Source of the DNA: Rhizobium sp. GN54
Lineage (GTDB): Bacteria; Pseudomonadota; Alphaproteobacteria; Rhizobiales; Rhizobiaceae
Assembly: GCF_021026345.1 (NCBI RefSeq)
Contig: NZ_JAJNCZ010000003.1
Coordinates: 186,001-250,000 of the forward strand
Direction of reading: 5' to 3'
DNA length: 64,000 nt
Made by a program: the position numbers and the translations under genes. Position 1 is the stretch's first letter; every line of letters starts with the position of its first letter. Shown one piece after another: positions 9,141 through 18,536 of this stretch. The notes below the pieces were generated by a model, which ran no database searches, was not told where the DNA came from, and saw only the letters and a list, made by a program, of their open reading frames with translations.

Positions 9141-9182
9141 GGATAAACCATGCGCGAAATCAAGGCTGAGCGGGACAGTTTT

Positions 9183-9617
9183 CTATTCGTCCGGAGGATC
9201 GAAACGGCCACGCAGGGCATCCGTTTCCCGTCGCTCCCGCTTGGTCGGGCGACCGGTGCCGCGCTCACGCGTCACCTGCTCGAACAGGCTGCCCCGATCG
9301 CGCGCCGGAGCAGCCGGCGTCAGGTCCTCGTAGAGCAGGCGCGCTTCTTCGTAAGGGCCGCGCCGTGTGCCCGGAAGGAGCACCTTCACGACGCGATCCT
9401 GTCGGTCGAGAGACACGACGACCGTGTCCCCGGGCTTTACGTTGAACGACGGTTGCCGGACGGGCTGCCCGTTGACCCTGACATCGCCGTGTTCGACGGA
9501 CTTGGCCGCGAGCGTGCGGGACTTGCGAAGACGGGCGAAGAACAGCCACTTGTCGATGCGCTGGCGTCCCTGACCCGGCTCGCGCTCGCTCGATGGCTGG
9601 TCTGCGTCGTCCGTCAT
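9183..9617 (-). CDS. S4-domain RNA-binding protein (Hsp15/HslR-like)
   Basis: The 144-residue protein begins with an acidic stretch and then an S4 RNA-binding domain (about residues 20-80, starting RIDKWLFFARL). This is the fold of Hsp15, which in E. coli binds stalled 50S subunits carrying a nascent chain. The C-terminal half is Arg-rich, consistent with RNA binding. The start codon lies four bases after the stop of the helicase gene, so the two are co-transcribed, and both partners look RNA-directed. The exact substrate in this organism is an inference. Confidence 0.88.
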   Translation of the reverse strand: MTDDADQPSSEREPGQGRQRIDKWLFFARLRKSRTLAAKSVEHGDVRVNGQPVRQPSFNVKPGDTVVVSLDRQDRVVKVLLPGTRRGPYEEARLLYEDLTPAAPARDRGSLFEQVTRERGTGRPTKRERRETDALRGRFDPPDE

Positions 9618-9621
9618 GTCC

Positions 9622-12600
9622 CTACTTCTTCATCTGCTCCTTCAGGGCAGCGAGCTTGGCAAAGGGCGAATCCGGATCGATCGGCTTCTCCTTGCGCGGC
9701 GGACGCGCCTCGAACTTGGCGGGCTTGCCGCCGCGATCGTCGCGCTGCGGGCGGTCATTGCGCTCATTCCGGTCCGGTCGGCCACCCTGCGGCTTTCCGT
9801 CGCGGCCCTTCCCGAAATCGGGACGCCCGCCCTGCCGCTGGGCGTCGCGACGGTCGCCGTCGCGCCTGTCGCCCTCATTGCGTCCACCCGCGCGTTGCCC
9901 CCGGTCACCGCGGCGTTCACCCTGCCCGCGCTCGCCATGCCCGCGCTGGCCCTGACGGGCATTGTCGCTGCGGTCGTTGCGGCCGCCCGGACGCCAGAGC
10001 AGGACCGGGCGGACTTCCGCCGGGGCCTCGCCTTCGGATGCGGCGGCATCGGCGGCCGGTTCGGCGCTCGCCTCGGCAATGTCCGCCTCGGCAGCGGCCG
10101 GCTCGGTAGCGATCGGCTCGGCGGCAGCCGCCTCCGGCGCCGCACTTTCGGCTTCGGCGGCAGGTGCTTCTTCACCGGCAGAGGTAGCTTCACCGGCAAC
10201 CGTTGCTTCGGTTTCGGCCGGGGCCTCAGGCGCGGCCGATGCTTCGGCCACGGTCGTTTCGGCTTCACCTTCCGCCTCGGCTTCGCCCGTCGCCGGGGAA
10301 GCGTCGTCACCGGGCGCATCGGTAGCGGCCGGGGCATCGCTCTCGGCCTTCGGCGCCAGCTTGGCGTCCTCGGCAGCCAGGAAGGCTGCGGCATCCTCGG
10401 CCTTCACGCTGTCGGCGCGATAACCGAGACCCTTGAGGATCTCTTCCATATCGTCCGGCGTGGCGCCCAGGATGGAAAGCATCGACGTCGTGGCGGTGAA
10501 GCGGCGGCCGTCATAGGCGCCGTCCGGACGCGGCGCAGAGCCCGGCTTCCACTGCAGCAGCGGACGGATCAGGTCCGCCAGGCGCTCCAGGATGTCGATG
10601 CGCACCGCGCGCTTGCCGAGGAAGCGGAAGCCCGCGAGCTTGTAGAACATGCGCTCGAAGGCCGGATCCGTGACGATCGAGGTACGCCCCGCCGCCAACG
10701 CCGGGATCAGCTCGCCGTAGCCGGGCTTGTCCAGGCCGTCGTTCTTGAGCGCCCAGAGCAGCGTGATCAGTTCGGCCGGCGCCGGCTTCAGAAGCGCCGG
10801 CATGAAGATGTGGTAGGCGCCGAAGCGGATACCGTGCTTGCGGATCGACGAGCGGGCCTCCTGGTCTAGCGACTTCACGTCGTCGGCGACGTCCCGGCGG
10901 AACAGCACGCCGAGCGCCTCGACCAGTTGGAACGCAAGCCCCTTGGCCAGTCCCTGCAGGTCTTCTGCGCGGGACAGATCGTCGAGCGGCTTGAGCACGG
11001 TGGCAATATGATGATTGACGAAGCGCTCGATGCGCGCCGCGACATGGTCGCGCGCGTTTCCGGTCAGTTGCTCGTCGGCGAGCAGGATGACGCGCGGGCG
11101 CATGATGTGCTCGCTTGCGGCAAGGCGCGCGACGGGCTCGCCGAGCCAGCGCACGGTCCCGTCCGACCCGACGGCGAGATCGCTGTTGCCGGCCGCATGA
11201 AGCCGGGCGGCACGCGCCTCGAATTCCAGCGCAAGCGCCTTCTGGGCGGCACCCTGCACCGCCTTCGCATCGGGACCTTCCGTGCCCGAAGCAAGCGTGA
11301 ACCGGAATCCGGCCAACTGCCCCACATGATGCCCTTCGACGAAGACATCCCCATTCACACTGATTTCGGCTTCCAGCATCGCATTCTCTCTCAGGCGCTT
11401 CATGAGCACAGATGTCCTGCGATCAACAAAGCGTTTCGTCAACCTTTCATGTAACGCGTCGGACAATCGGTCTTCGATTTCCCGCGTCTTTTCCTGCCAG
11501 TGTGTCGGATCGGCCAACCAGTCCGGGCGATTCGAGACATAGGTCCATGTCCTTATCTGGGCGATTCTTGCCGAAAGCGTGTCAATCTCGCCATCGGTGC
11601 GATCGGCCCGCCGCACCTGCTCGGCCAGGAAATCCTCATTCACCGTACCCCGCCGGACAAGGTCGGCATAGAGGGTGGAGATCAGATCGGCGTGCTGGGC
11701 GGGCGTGATCCGGCGATAGTCCGGCAGGGCGCAGGCCTCCCACAGCTTCTCCACCCGCTCCGGCGCCGTCGCCATGTCCTTGACTTCGGGATAGCGCGCC
11801 AGATGCTCCAGCGCCTGCTGGTCGACGGCCGGAAGGGCGCGCGCGAGCCCGGAAATCGCCGGCGGCGCATCGAGGCTCGCCTTCAGGGTGGCGATGGAGG
11901 TGAAGTCCAGCCGCTTGGAGCGCCACTGCAGCACGCGGACGGGATCGAATTCGTGCGCCTCGATCCGCTCGACCAGTTCCGGCTCGAACGGATCGACCCG
12001 ACCCGTCACGCCGAAGGTGCCGTCGCGCATGTGCCGCCCGGCGCGGCCGGCGATCTGGCCGAGTTCGCCGGGATTGAGATTGCGGAACTGGTAGCCGTCG
12101 AACTTGCGATCCTGGGCGAACGCGACATGGTCGACGTCGAGGTTGAGCCCCATGCCGATCGCATCGGTGGCCACGAGATATTCGACGTCGCCTTCCTGGT
12201 AGAGCCCCACCTGGGCATTGCGCGTGCGCGGCGAGAGCGCGCCGAGCACCACCGCAGCACCGCCCCGCTGGCGGCGGATGAGCTCGGCGATGGCATAAAC
12301 CTCGTCGGCCGAAAACGCGACGATCGCCGTGCGCTGCGGCAGCCGCGTGATCTTTTTCGAGCCGGCATAGAAGAGCTGCGACAGGCGCGGCCGCTCCACG
12401 ACCGTTATGCCCGGCAGCAGATGCTCGAGGATCGGCTTCATCGTCGCCGCCCCCAGGAGCAGCGTCTCGTCGCGACCGCGCAGATGCAGGATGCGGTCGG
12501 TGAAGATGTGGCCGCGCTCGAGATCGCCGGCAAGCTGGACCTCGTCGATCGCCACGAAGGAGGCCCGCGTCTCCCGCGGCATCGCCTCCACCGTGCAGAC

Positions 12601-12843
12601 GGAATAGCGCGCCATGTGCGGCGTGATCTTCTCCTCGCCGGTGATCAGCGCGACATTGTGATGGCCGACCCTCTCGACCAGGCGCGTATAGACCTCGCGC
12701 GCCAGAAGCCGCAGCGGCAGGCCAATCACGCCCGTCTCATGCACCACCATGCGTTCGATTGCGTAATGGGTCTTGCCGGTATTGGTCGGCCCGAGCACCG
12801 CGGTGACACCGCGGCCGCTCAATATCATCGGTGCAGCGTTCAA
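9622..12843 (-). CDS. Suv3-like DExH RNA helicase with long disordered tail
   Basis: A 1073-residue superfamily 2 helicase related to mitochondrial Suv3, likely acting on RNA in decay or ribosome metabolism. Walker A GPTNTGKT is at residues 18-25, the DEVQ box at about 100-103, and motif VI is QIAGRAGR. A conserved Suv3-type C-terminal region follows. The last quarter is low complexity: an Ala/Glu/Pro-rich acidic stretch (about 805-944), then a short RPVLLWRPGG segment and an Arg/Gly/Asp-rich basic tail (945-1073). TTG 12843 is chosen because GAGG lies six bases before it; ATG at residue 6 is the alternative. It heads an operon with the S4 protein. Confidence 0.9.
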   Translation of the reverse strand: MNAAPMILSGRGVTAVLGPTNTGKTHYAIERMVVHETGVIGLPLRLLAREVYTRLVERVGHHNVALITGEEKITPHMARYSVCTVEAMPRETRASFVAIDEVQLAGDLERGHIFTDRILHLRGRDETLLLGAATMKPILEHLLPGITVVERPRLSQLFYAGSKKITRLPQRTAIVAFSADEVYAIAELIRRQRGGAAVVLGALSPRTRNAQVGLYQEGDVEYLVATDAIGMGLNLDVDHVAFAQDRKFDGYQFRNLNPGELGQIAGRAGRHMRDGTFGVTGRVDPFEPELVERIEAHEFDPVRVLQWRSKRLDFTSIATLKASLDAPPAISGLARALPAVDQQALEHLARYPEVKDMATAPERVEKLWEACALPDYRRITPAQHADLISTLYADLVRRGTVNEDFLAEQVRRADRTDGEIDTLSARIAQIRTWTYVSNRPDWLADPTHWQEKTREIEDRLSDALHERLTKRFVDRRTSVLMKRLRENAMLEAEISVNGDVFVEGHHVGQLAGFRFTLASGTEGPDAKAVQGAAQKALALEFEARAARLHAAGNSDLAVGSDGTVRWLGEPVARLAASEHIMRPRVILLADEQLTGNARDHVAARIERFVNHHIATVLKPLDDLSRAEDLQGLAKGLAFQLVEALGVLFRRDVADDVKSLDQEARSSIRKHGIRFGAYHIFMPALLKPAPAELITLLWALKNDGLDKPGYGELIPALAAGRTSIVTDPAFERMFYKLAGFRFLGKRAVRIDILERLADLIRPLLQWKPGSAPRPDGAYDGRRFTATTSMLSILGATPDDMEEILKGLGYRADSVKAEDAAAFLAAEDAKLAPKAESDAPAATDAPGDDASPATGEAEAEGEAETTVAEASAAPEAPAETEATVAGEATSAGEEAPAAEAESAAPEAAAAEPIATEPAAAEADIAEASAEPAADAAASEGEAPAEVRPVLLWRPGGRNDRSDNARQGQRGHGERGQGERRGDRGQRAGGRNEGDRRDGDRRDAQRQGGRPDFGKGRDGKPQGGRPDRNERNDRPQRDDRGGKPAKFEARPPRKEKPIDPDSPFAKLAALKEQMKK

Positions 12844-13216
12844 GGCATGCCTCGGAGAGTATCGATCGTCCGGCGCCGGTCATCGCCCGCGCGCCGGCAA
12901 CACAAATGCCCATCGTCGCGCGCAATGGCAAGTGCAACCGACGAATTGGCGGCCGTATTGCCCGGATTTCCGGGCGATGCGGCAGGAGCTGGAACACCTT
13001 GCGAACGAATCGGAGACGAAACGAAGACTCGCTCGGATTCAGGGTTTGTTCCCTACAAGATGTTGGTTTTCCAGTAGCTTACCCCACCATATGCTGAATC
13101 TCGGCCGCAAGCTGGCCGAGTCTTGCGGCCGGGGCACAACCGCACGCCGGAATGCTGTAAAGCCCCACCGTGAAATATGGTTAAGATTCTTGTCGCATAG
13201 CCATGCGGCGTCCCGC
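12844..13216. other. Intergenic region upstream of the helicase
   Basis: No gene is supported in these 373 bases; several short frames cross it but lack any family features. It separates the 3' end of the tsaD operon from the helicase operon, both on the minus strand, so it should hold a terminator and a promoter. The main structure is a 30-base dyad at 13102-13131. No U-tract terminator was found. Confidence 0.4.
13102..13131. repeat. 30-base inverted repeat in helicase upstream region
   Basis: Perfect 10-base arms CGGCCGCAAG (13102-13111) and CTTGCGGCCG (13122-13131) enclose ten bases, and a second dyad (CTCGGCC/GGCCGAG) is nested across the left arm. No T tract follows on either strand, so it may be a leader hairpin or a non-intrinsic terminator. 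Confidence 0.5.
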
Positions 13217-13864
13217 TCACGGCAGGAAGCGCCATACCGTCGTCCGCTTGACCTCGCTGTCTTCCAGCGCCCGCGTGACCGGCACCTCGTAGGTCGCAAG
13301 CGGCTCCATCCGCTCCTTCGGGCAATAGGAGCGCCCGGGGTCCCCGACCAGAACGGCCGCGCCGCGCGCCGCCAGGTCGCGAAACCACGGGACCAGGGCC
13401 CGGGCGAAATCGCTGTCATAGAAGACGTCACCGGCCAGAACCACGTCCCAGCCACGATCCGTCCCGATCAGGTCCTGCCGCTCGAAGTCCAGCTCGACCG
13501 CGTTCAGCCCCGCATTCAGCCGCACGGCCGTCTCCGTCCACGGATCGATGTCGGCCGCCAGCACGCGCGCGGCCCCCGCGCGGCGCGCCGCAATCGCCAC
13601 GAGGCCGGAACCGCTGGCGAAATCGAGCACGTTGCGGCCGCCGACGACGCCGGGATGATCGAGAAGGTAGCGGGCAAGCCCCTGCCCGCCGGCCCAGGCA
13701 AACGCCCAGAACGGCGGCGGCAGGCCGATCGCCTCCAGTTCCTCCTCGGTCTTCAGCCAGAGGTCGTGCGCTTCGGACGCCAGCCGCAACCTGATCTCCG
13801 GCACGTGCGGCGGCGACAGGATGGCCGTGTTGTCGAGGATGAAGCGCTCCGGATCGGTCCGCAC
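13217..13864 (-). CDS. Class I methyltransferase, ETF-beta lysine methyltransferase-like
   Basis: A 215-residue seven-beta-strand S-adenosylmethionine methyltransferase. Motif I VLDFASGSGLVA is at residues 79-90, the SAM-binding acidic residue is in ADID (about 105), and the post-II motif GDVFYD is at 145-150. That last motif and the N-terminal region resemble METTL20/ETFBKMT, which trimethylates lysines on the electron-transferring flavoprotein beta subunit; a homologue from Agrobacterium is known to have this activity. The start is GTG, 13 bases after the EVE gene stop. It is the last gene of the tsaD operon. The substrate assignment is by homology; a ribosomal protein target is possible. 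Confidence 0.82.
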   Translation of the reverse strand: MRTDPERFILDNTAILSPPHVPEIRLRLASEAHDLWLKTEEELEAIGLPPPFWAFAWAGGQGLARYLLDHPGVVGGRNVLDFASGSGLVAIAARRAGAARVLAADIDPWTETAVRLNAGLNAVELDFERQDLIGTDRGWDVVLAGDVFYDSDFARALVPWFRDLAARGAAVLVGDPGRSYCPKERMEPLATYEVPVTRALEDSEVKRTTVWRFLP

Positions 13865-13877
13865 GGGTTCGGGCCGG

Positions 13878-14309
13878 TCAGCGCGGCGGCTTGTCGAGCC
13901 CGCCCATGCGGCAGACCTCGATCCATTCGTCGTCCGTCACCGGCTGGACGGACAGCCGCATCGAGGTGACCAGCGACATCTTCTCCAGCTTCGGGTTCGC
14001 CTTGATGTCCTTCAGCGACACCGGATTCGGCATGTCGCAGACGGCACGGATGTCGACGCAGTCCCAGCGCGGATCGTCGCCCGCCGTCGAATCAGGATGC
14101 GAGAGCGCGCAGACTTCGGTGATGCCGACGATCTCCAGCCCCTCGTTGGAATGATAGAAGAAGCCCTTGTCGCCGATCTGCATGGCACGCATGTTGTTGC
14201 GCGCCAGGTAGTTTCGCACCCCGTTCCACTCGGTGCCCTTCTCGCCCGCATCCTTCTGCATCTGCCAGGACCACTTGAAGGGCTCCGACTTGTAAAGCCA
14301 GTAGGCCAT
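13878..14309 (-). CDS. EVE-domain protein
   Basis: A 143-residue single-domain EVE (PUA-like) protein. It opens with the typical MAYWLYKSEP, followed by WNGVRNYLARNNMR and FYHSNEG, which form the aromatic pocket region of the fold. EVE domains are related to YTH and ASCH and are thought to read modified bases in DNA or RNA. It lies between the YciI gene (five-base gap) and the methyltransferase gene, within one operon. No catalytic residues are expected. The ligand in this organism is unknown. Confidence 0.92.
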   Translation of the reverse strand: MAYWLYKSEPFKWSWQMQKDAGEKGTEWNGVRNYLARNNMRAMQIGDKGFFYHSNEGLEIVGITEVCALSHPDSTAGDDPRWDCVDIRAVCDMPNPVSLKDIKANPKLEKMSLVTSMRLSVQPVTDDEWIEVCRMGGLDKPPR

Positions 14310-14314
14310 CCGCC

Positions 14315-14611
14315 TTATGCCTCCGGATTGTTGAAGGTCCAGGTCCAGGGCTTCACCTCGACGCTTTCGAAGACGCCCGCCTTGAAGAAGGGATCGGCCT
14401 CTCCGAGCGCGCGCGCCGCCTCGGCACTATCGGCCCTGACGACGACGAGGCTGCCGTTCGGCTTGCCGTCCGCATCGAGGAAGGGACCGGCGAAGGCAAG
14501 CTTGCCCTCTTCGTTCAGCTTCGTCAGGTGGGCGACGTGCACCGGCCGCGTGTCGAGACGCAATTGCAGCGCGCCGGGCTTGTCGGTGCAGAGAAGAGCA
14601 AAAAACATCAC
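14315..14611 (-). CDS. YciI-family protein
   Basis: A 98-residue YciI-like (dimeric alpha-beta barrel) protein. The N-terminal MMFFALLCTDKPGA and the central GKLAFAGPFLD match the family, whose members have a conserved His/Asp pair of uncertain role. It begins 12 bases after gpsA and ends five bases before the EVE gene, so it is part of the tsaD-gpsA operon. A small cytoplasmic enzyme or ligand-binding role is probable, but no substrate can be named. Confidence 0.9.
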   Translation of the reverse strand: MMFFALLCTDKPGALQLRLDTRPVHVAHLTKLNEEGKLAFAGPFLDADGKPNGSLVVVRADSAEAARALGEADPFFKAGVFESVEVKPWTWTFNNPEA

Positions 14612-14623
14612 AATGTCCTTTCT

Positions 14624-15616
14624 TCAGAATTCCTGGGTGATCGGTCGCGTCATCAGCCTGCCGATTGCAGTCGCCAGGTCCAGCTTGCCGTCGATGATCG
14701 CCGCGACCGCGTCGGTGATCGGCATGTCTATGTTTCGTTCGGCCGCGACCCGCGAGGCGACGCCGGCGGCGAATGCCCCCTCCACGAGATCGCCGGACCA
14801 TCCGTCCGCATTACCGTGGCGGCCAAGCTCGATGCCGAAGCGCAGGTTGCGCGACTGGTGGCTTGTGCCGGTGAGCACGAGATCGCCGAGGCCCGAAAGC
14901 CCCGTCACAGTCGCCGCGTCGCCGCCATGGGCGGCGACGAAGCGCGACATCTCCGCCAGTCCGCGCGAAATCAGCGCCGCGCGGGCGGAATCCCCGAGCC
15001 CGGCGCCCTCGACGATGCCGCAGGCGATCGCCAGCACGTTCTTGAGCGCGCCACCGAGCTGCACGCCGATCCGGTCGCCCGAGGGATAGAGGCGGAAGGT
15101 CGGCCCCGACAGGGCCTGCGCCAGCGACGCAGCCGTCTCCAGGCCGGCGGCCGCGATCACCATCGCCGTCGGCAGCCCGCGTGCAATGTCGGCGGCGAAG
15201 CCTGGACCGGATAGCACGGCGACATGCTGGCGCGGCAGTTCCTCCGCCAGCACATCGGTCAGCAGTCGCCCGCTGGCCTTCTCCATGCCCTTGGCGCAGA
15301 CGATAACGGCGGCCTTGTCATCAAGATAGGATGCGAGATCGCGCGCAGCCGCCCGCTGTGCCTGCGAGGGCATGGCAAAGAGCACGACCGGCGCGTCCTT
15401 CAGGACGTGCGGATCCACGGTCGCCTCGAGCGCCGCCGAAAGGGCGATCCCCGGCAGGGCGGCCTCGTTGCGGCGCGACGACGTGATCTCCGCCACCGTC
15501 TCCGCCCGCCGCGCGAGCAACGTCACCCGGCTCTCGCCGGTCTCGGCCATGACGGTTGCGAGTGCGGTGCCGAAGGCGCCGGCTCCCGCCACCACGACAT
15601 GCGGACCGGTCGTCAT
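14624..15616 (-). CDS. gpsA: NAD(P)H-dependent glycerol-3-phosphate dehydrogenase
   Basis: Reduces dihydroxyacetone phosphate to sn-glycerol-3-phosphate, the backbone for phospholipid synthesis. The 330-residue cytoplasmic enzyme has the Rossmann signature [10 protein letters not shown] at residues 7-16 and the catalytic-lysine segment [12 protein letters not shown] in the C-terminal half. The ATG at 15616 overlaps the tsaD stop codon (ATGA), so the two are translationally coupled; the longer open frame upstream belongs to the tsaD region and is not used. Length is normal for GpsA. Confidence 0.96.
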   Translation of the reverse strand: MTTGPHVVVAGAGAFGTALATVMAETGESRVTLLARRAETVAEITSSRRNEAALPGIALSAALEATVDPHVLKDAPVVLFAMPSQAQRAAARDLASYLDDKAAVIVCAKGMEKASGRLLTDVLAEELPRQHVAVLSGPGFAADIARGLPTAMVIAAAGLETAASLAQALSGPTFRLYPSGDRIGVQLGGALKNVLAIACGIVEGAGLGDSARAALISRGLAEMSRFVAAHGGDAATVTGLSGLGDLVLTGTSHQSRNLRFGIELGRHGNADGWSGDLVEGAFAAGVASRVAAERNIDMPITDAVAAIIDGKLDLATAIGRLMTRPITQEF

Positions 15617-16707
15617 GCCTTTGCCCCCCGCTTGCCCGAGCCGAGCATGGCCGCGGCCTCCGCATCGAGCGGCCACCGCGCGCGGGGTGCGACCGAAAGA
15701 TCGTCGGGCGACAGGCCGCACGCCATCCGCTCCAGCCCCGCCCAGGCGATCATCGCCGCATTGTCGGTGCAGAGCGCAAGCGGCGGGGCGACGAAGCGGA
15801 ACCGATTGTGGTCGCATAGTTCCTGCAAGGTCGCCCGCAGCACCCTGTTGGCGGCAACGCCGCCGGCGACGACCAGGGCCGGCTCGGCAACGTCGGGGAA
15901 CGCCTGCCGGAAGCGCTCGAGCCCACGTCCGATGCGGTCCTTCAACGTGCGCGACACCGCCTTCTGGAACGAGGCGCAGATATCGGCGATGTCCTGCTCG
16001 CTCACCGGCTCGATCGATTGGGCCGCCTGGCGCACGGCGGTCTTCAGCCCGGAGAAGGAAAAGTCGAGCCGCTTCTCGCCGACGAGCGGCCGCGGGAAGG
16101 TGAACCGGTCCGGATCACCCGTCATAGCCGCCCTCTCCACCGCGGGCCCGCCCGGATAGGGAAGGCCGAGCAGCTTTGCCGTCTTGTCGAAGGCCTCCCC
16201 CAGCGCATCGTCGATCGTCGTGCCCCAGCGCTCGTAGTCGCCGACGCCGCGTATCAGCACCAGTTGCGTGTGCCCGCCGGAGACGAGCAGCATCAGGTAG
16301 GGAAAGGAAAGCCCGTCGGTCAGCCGCGCCGTCAGCGCATGCCCCTCCAGATGGTTGACCGCATAGAGCGGCTTGCTTTTGGCGCGCGCGATCGCCTTGC
16401 CGGTCATCAGGCCGACGATCAGCCCGCCGATCAGGCCCGGCCCGCTCGTCGCCGCGATGGCATCCACCTCGTCCAGCGTCTTGCCGGCGCGCGAAAGCGC
16501 CTGGCCGATCAGTTCGTCCAGCGCTTCGACATGGGCCCGGGCCGCAATTTCCGGCACGACGCCGCCATAGGCGCTATGCTCTTCCAGCTGGCTCAGCACC
16601 ACGTCGCCGAGGATCGTGCCGCGACCGGCCTCATCCCGTGCGACGACGGCCGCTGCGGTCTCGTCGCAGCTCGTTTCGATGCCGAGGATGGTCAGGTGGG
16701 ACGACAT
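15613..16707 (-). CDS. tsaD: tRNA N6-adenosine threonylcarbamoyltransferase TsaD
   Basis: Catalytic ASKHA-fold subunit that transfers the threonylcarbamoyl group to A37 of ANN-decoding tRNAs (t6A), together with TsaB and TsaE. The 364-residue protein starts [20 protein letters not shown]; metal-binding histidines are His119 and His123 in NHLEGH, and the C-terminal region has [16 protein letters not shown] 16707 is preferred to the open frame extending 20 codons upstream because the conserved N-terminus begins directly there. It leads a five-gene operon and is divergent from hemC with a 73-base gap, a classic rhizobial arrangement. Confidence 0.97.
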   Translation of the reverse strand: MSSHLTILGIETSCDETAAAVVARDEAGRGTILGDVVLSQLEEHSAYGGVVPEIAARAHVEALDELIGQALSRAGKTLDEVDAIAATSGPGLIGGLIVGLMTGKAIARAKSKPLYAVNHLEGHALTARLTDGLSFPYLMLLVSGGHTQLVLIRGVGDYERWGTTIDDALGEAFDKTAKLLGLPYPGGPAVERAAMTGDPDRFTFPRPLVGEKRLDFSFSGLKTAVRQAAQSIEPVSEQDIADICASFQKAVSRTLKDRIGRGLERFRQAFPDVAEPALVVAGGVAANRVLRATLQELCDHNRFRFVAPPLALCTDNAAMIAWAGLERMACGLSPDDLSVAPRARWPLDAEAAAMLGSGKRGAKA

Positions 16708-16780
16708 GAAGCACGCTGGTTGATTGCGATGGTGGCAAAAGCCGGTTACGAGAGCTTCCGGTAACAACGGATCACGGTGG

Positions 16781-17710
16781 ATGCAAACAAAACCTTTCAG
16801 GATCGGGACCCGTGGCAGCCCGCTGGCGCTGGCTCAGACGCACGAAACCCGTGCGCGCCTGATGGCGGCACATGGCCTGCCCGAAGACATGTTCGAGATC
16901 GTGGTCCTCTCCACCAAGGGCGACCGCATCACCGATCGCGCCCTGTCGGAGATCGGCGGCAAGGGCCTCTTCACCGAGGAAATCGAGGCGCAGCTCTATT
17001 CCGGCGACCTCGACTTCGCCGTGCATTCGTCGAAGGACATGCCGACCCGCCTGCCGGACGGCCTTGAACTCGAAGCTTTCCTTCCACGCGAAGACCCGCG
17101 CGACGCCTTCATCGGGCGGACGGCGCCGACGTTCCTCGAATTGCCGCCGGGTGCAACGATCGGCTCCGCCTCGCTGCGGCGGCAGGCGCAGTTGCGAAGG
17201 CTTCGCCCGGATATCAAGGTCATCATCTTCCGCGGGCAGGTGGATACGCGACTGCGCAAGCTCGCCGACGGTGAAGCCGATGCGACGCTTTTGGCCTATG
17301 CCGGCCTGAAGCGGATCGCCAAGGAACATGTGGCGACGCAGATCCTCGATCCGGAGATCCTTCTCCCCGCCCCGGCGCAGGGCGCGATCTGCGTCGAGGC
17401 CCGCGTCGGCGACCGCCGCATCGCCGATCTGCTTGCCCCGATCAACGATCCCTCGACCAGCGAGGCGGTCACCTGCGAACGCAGTTTCCTGGCCGTGCTG
17501 GACGGCTCCTGTCGCACGCCGATTGCCGGCTATGCCGTCTCCGACGGCGGCCGCATCCGCTTCCGCGGCATGATCCTCACCCCCGACGGCTCGCTCTGTC
17601 ACGAAACGACGATCGAGGGGGCGGCCTCCGACGCGGCCGAACTGGGCGCCAAAGCCGGCCACACGGTGCGCGCGGCTGCCGGCACCAGCTTCTTCGACGG
17701 GTGGACCTGA
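16781..17710 (+). CDS. hemC: Hydroxymethylbilane synthase (porphobilinogen deaminase)
   Basis: Polymerises four porphobilinogen units into hydroxymethylbilane in heme synthesis. The 309-residue protein starts at ATG 16781, where the conserved [14 protein letters not shown] begins. The catalytic aspartate is Asp86 in HSSKD and the dipyrromethane-cofactor cysteine is Cys244 in LDGSCRTPI. The stop codon overlaps the hemD start by one base. It is divergent from tsaD, and the short intergenic space must hold both promoters. Confidence 0.97.
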   Translation: MQTKPFRIGTRGSPLALAQTHETRARLMAAHGLPEDMFEIVVLSTKGDRITDRALSEIGGKGLFTEEIEAQLYSGDLDFAVHSSKDMPTRLPDGLELEAFLPREDPRDAFIGRTAPTFLELPPGATIGSASLRRQAQLRRLRPDIKVIIFRGQVDTRLRKLADGEADATLLAYAGLKRIAKEHVATQILDPEILLPAPAQGAICVEARVGDRRIADLLAPINDPSTSEAVTCERSFLAVLDGSCRTPIAGYAVSDGGRIRFRGMILTPDGSLCHETTIEGAASDAAELGAKAGHTVRAAAGTSFFDGWT

Positions 17711-18438
17711 TGAGGGTTCTGGTCGTCCGCCCCCAGGCATCGGCGGAAAAAACCGCAGCAAAGCTCAAGGCCCTCCATCACACGCCCGCGATCCTGTCCC
17801 TCGTCGTCCCCGTCCATGACACGGATGCGGCGACGGCGGGCCTCGCGCGGCGGCACTCGGCCATCGCAATCACCAGCGCGGAGGCCGCGAACGTCCTCCG
17901 CGCGATCGGCGGCGAGCTTGACCGTCATCTGCTCACCACCGTCTTCGCCGTCGGCCGCGCCACGGCGCGCGCGGCGGCGGATGCGGGCTTTCGCACCGTG
18001 CTGGCTGCCGAGGGAAGCGACGGCAACAGCCTCGCCGACCTGATCGTCCGCCACAGGCAGGACTTCGGCGTGCCGGCCGAACCGCTCCTCTACCTGGCCG
18101 GCACGCCCCGGTCGCAGCAGTTCGAAGCCCGCCTCGATGCGGCCGGGGTGGTATACGAGACAGTGGAATGCTACCGCATGGAGCCGACGCCACCGAAACG
18201 CGCCGTGCTGAAGCCGCTGGTCGTCGACGAGAAACCGGATGCCGTTCTGTTCTACTCGCGCGAATCGGCCCGTCACTTCTTCGAGCTGCCGCTGGTCACC
18301 GAATATCTGGACAGCTTCGAAAACACGATCTTTCTCTGTATCAGCCGCAATGTGGCGTCCATGGTGCCCGAGCGCTTCGCCAAATCCGTCGTCGTCTCCA
18401 CCACGCCGACGGAGGAAGGTCTTCTCGACCTGCTCTGA
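17710..18438 (+). CDS. hemD: Uroporphyrinogen-III synthase
   Basis: Cyclises hydroxymethylbilane with inversion of ring D to give uroporphyrinogen III. The 242-residue protein is poorly conserved, as usual for this family, but has [16 protein letters not shown] at the start, the ITSAEAANVLRAIGG segment, LYLAGTPRSQ in the second domain and VLFYSRESARHFFEL near the C-terminus. TGATG coupling with hemC decides the start; an in-frame GTG three codons upstream is less likely. The identity rests on sequence plus operon position. Confidence 0.93.
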   Translation: MRVLVVRPQASAEKTAAKLKALHHTPAILSLVVPVHDTDAATAGLARRHSAIAITSAEAANVLRAIGGELDRHLLTTVFAVGRATARAAADAGFRTVLAAEGSDGNSLADLIVRHRQDFGVPAEPLLYLAGTPRSQQFEARLDAAGVVYETVECYRMEPTPPKRAVLKPLVVDEKPDAVLFYSRESARHFFELPLVTEYLDSFENTIFLCISRNVASMVPERFAKSVVVSTTPTEEGLLDLL

Positions 18439-18536
18439 AGGTCGCCTTCCGGGCACCTAAATCGAAGGAAGGGCTTTCCCTGCCGGGCTTCCCTTACTAG
18501 GTTTACCGTATCGCATTGGAAAGCAAGGAGGCCGTC

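Noticed and set aside
9616-10869. 417-codon plus-strand frame opposite the helicase tail
   Set aside because: It mirrors the repetitive Ala/Glu and Arg/Gly tail of the helicase, with Gly/Arg/Phe-rich content; no ribosome binding site or family features.
12831-13097. 88-codon frame upstream of the helicase
   Set aside because: Arg/Pro-rich composition, overlaps the antisense of the helicase start and has no supported homologous segment.
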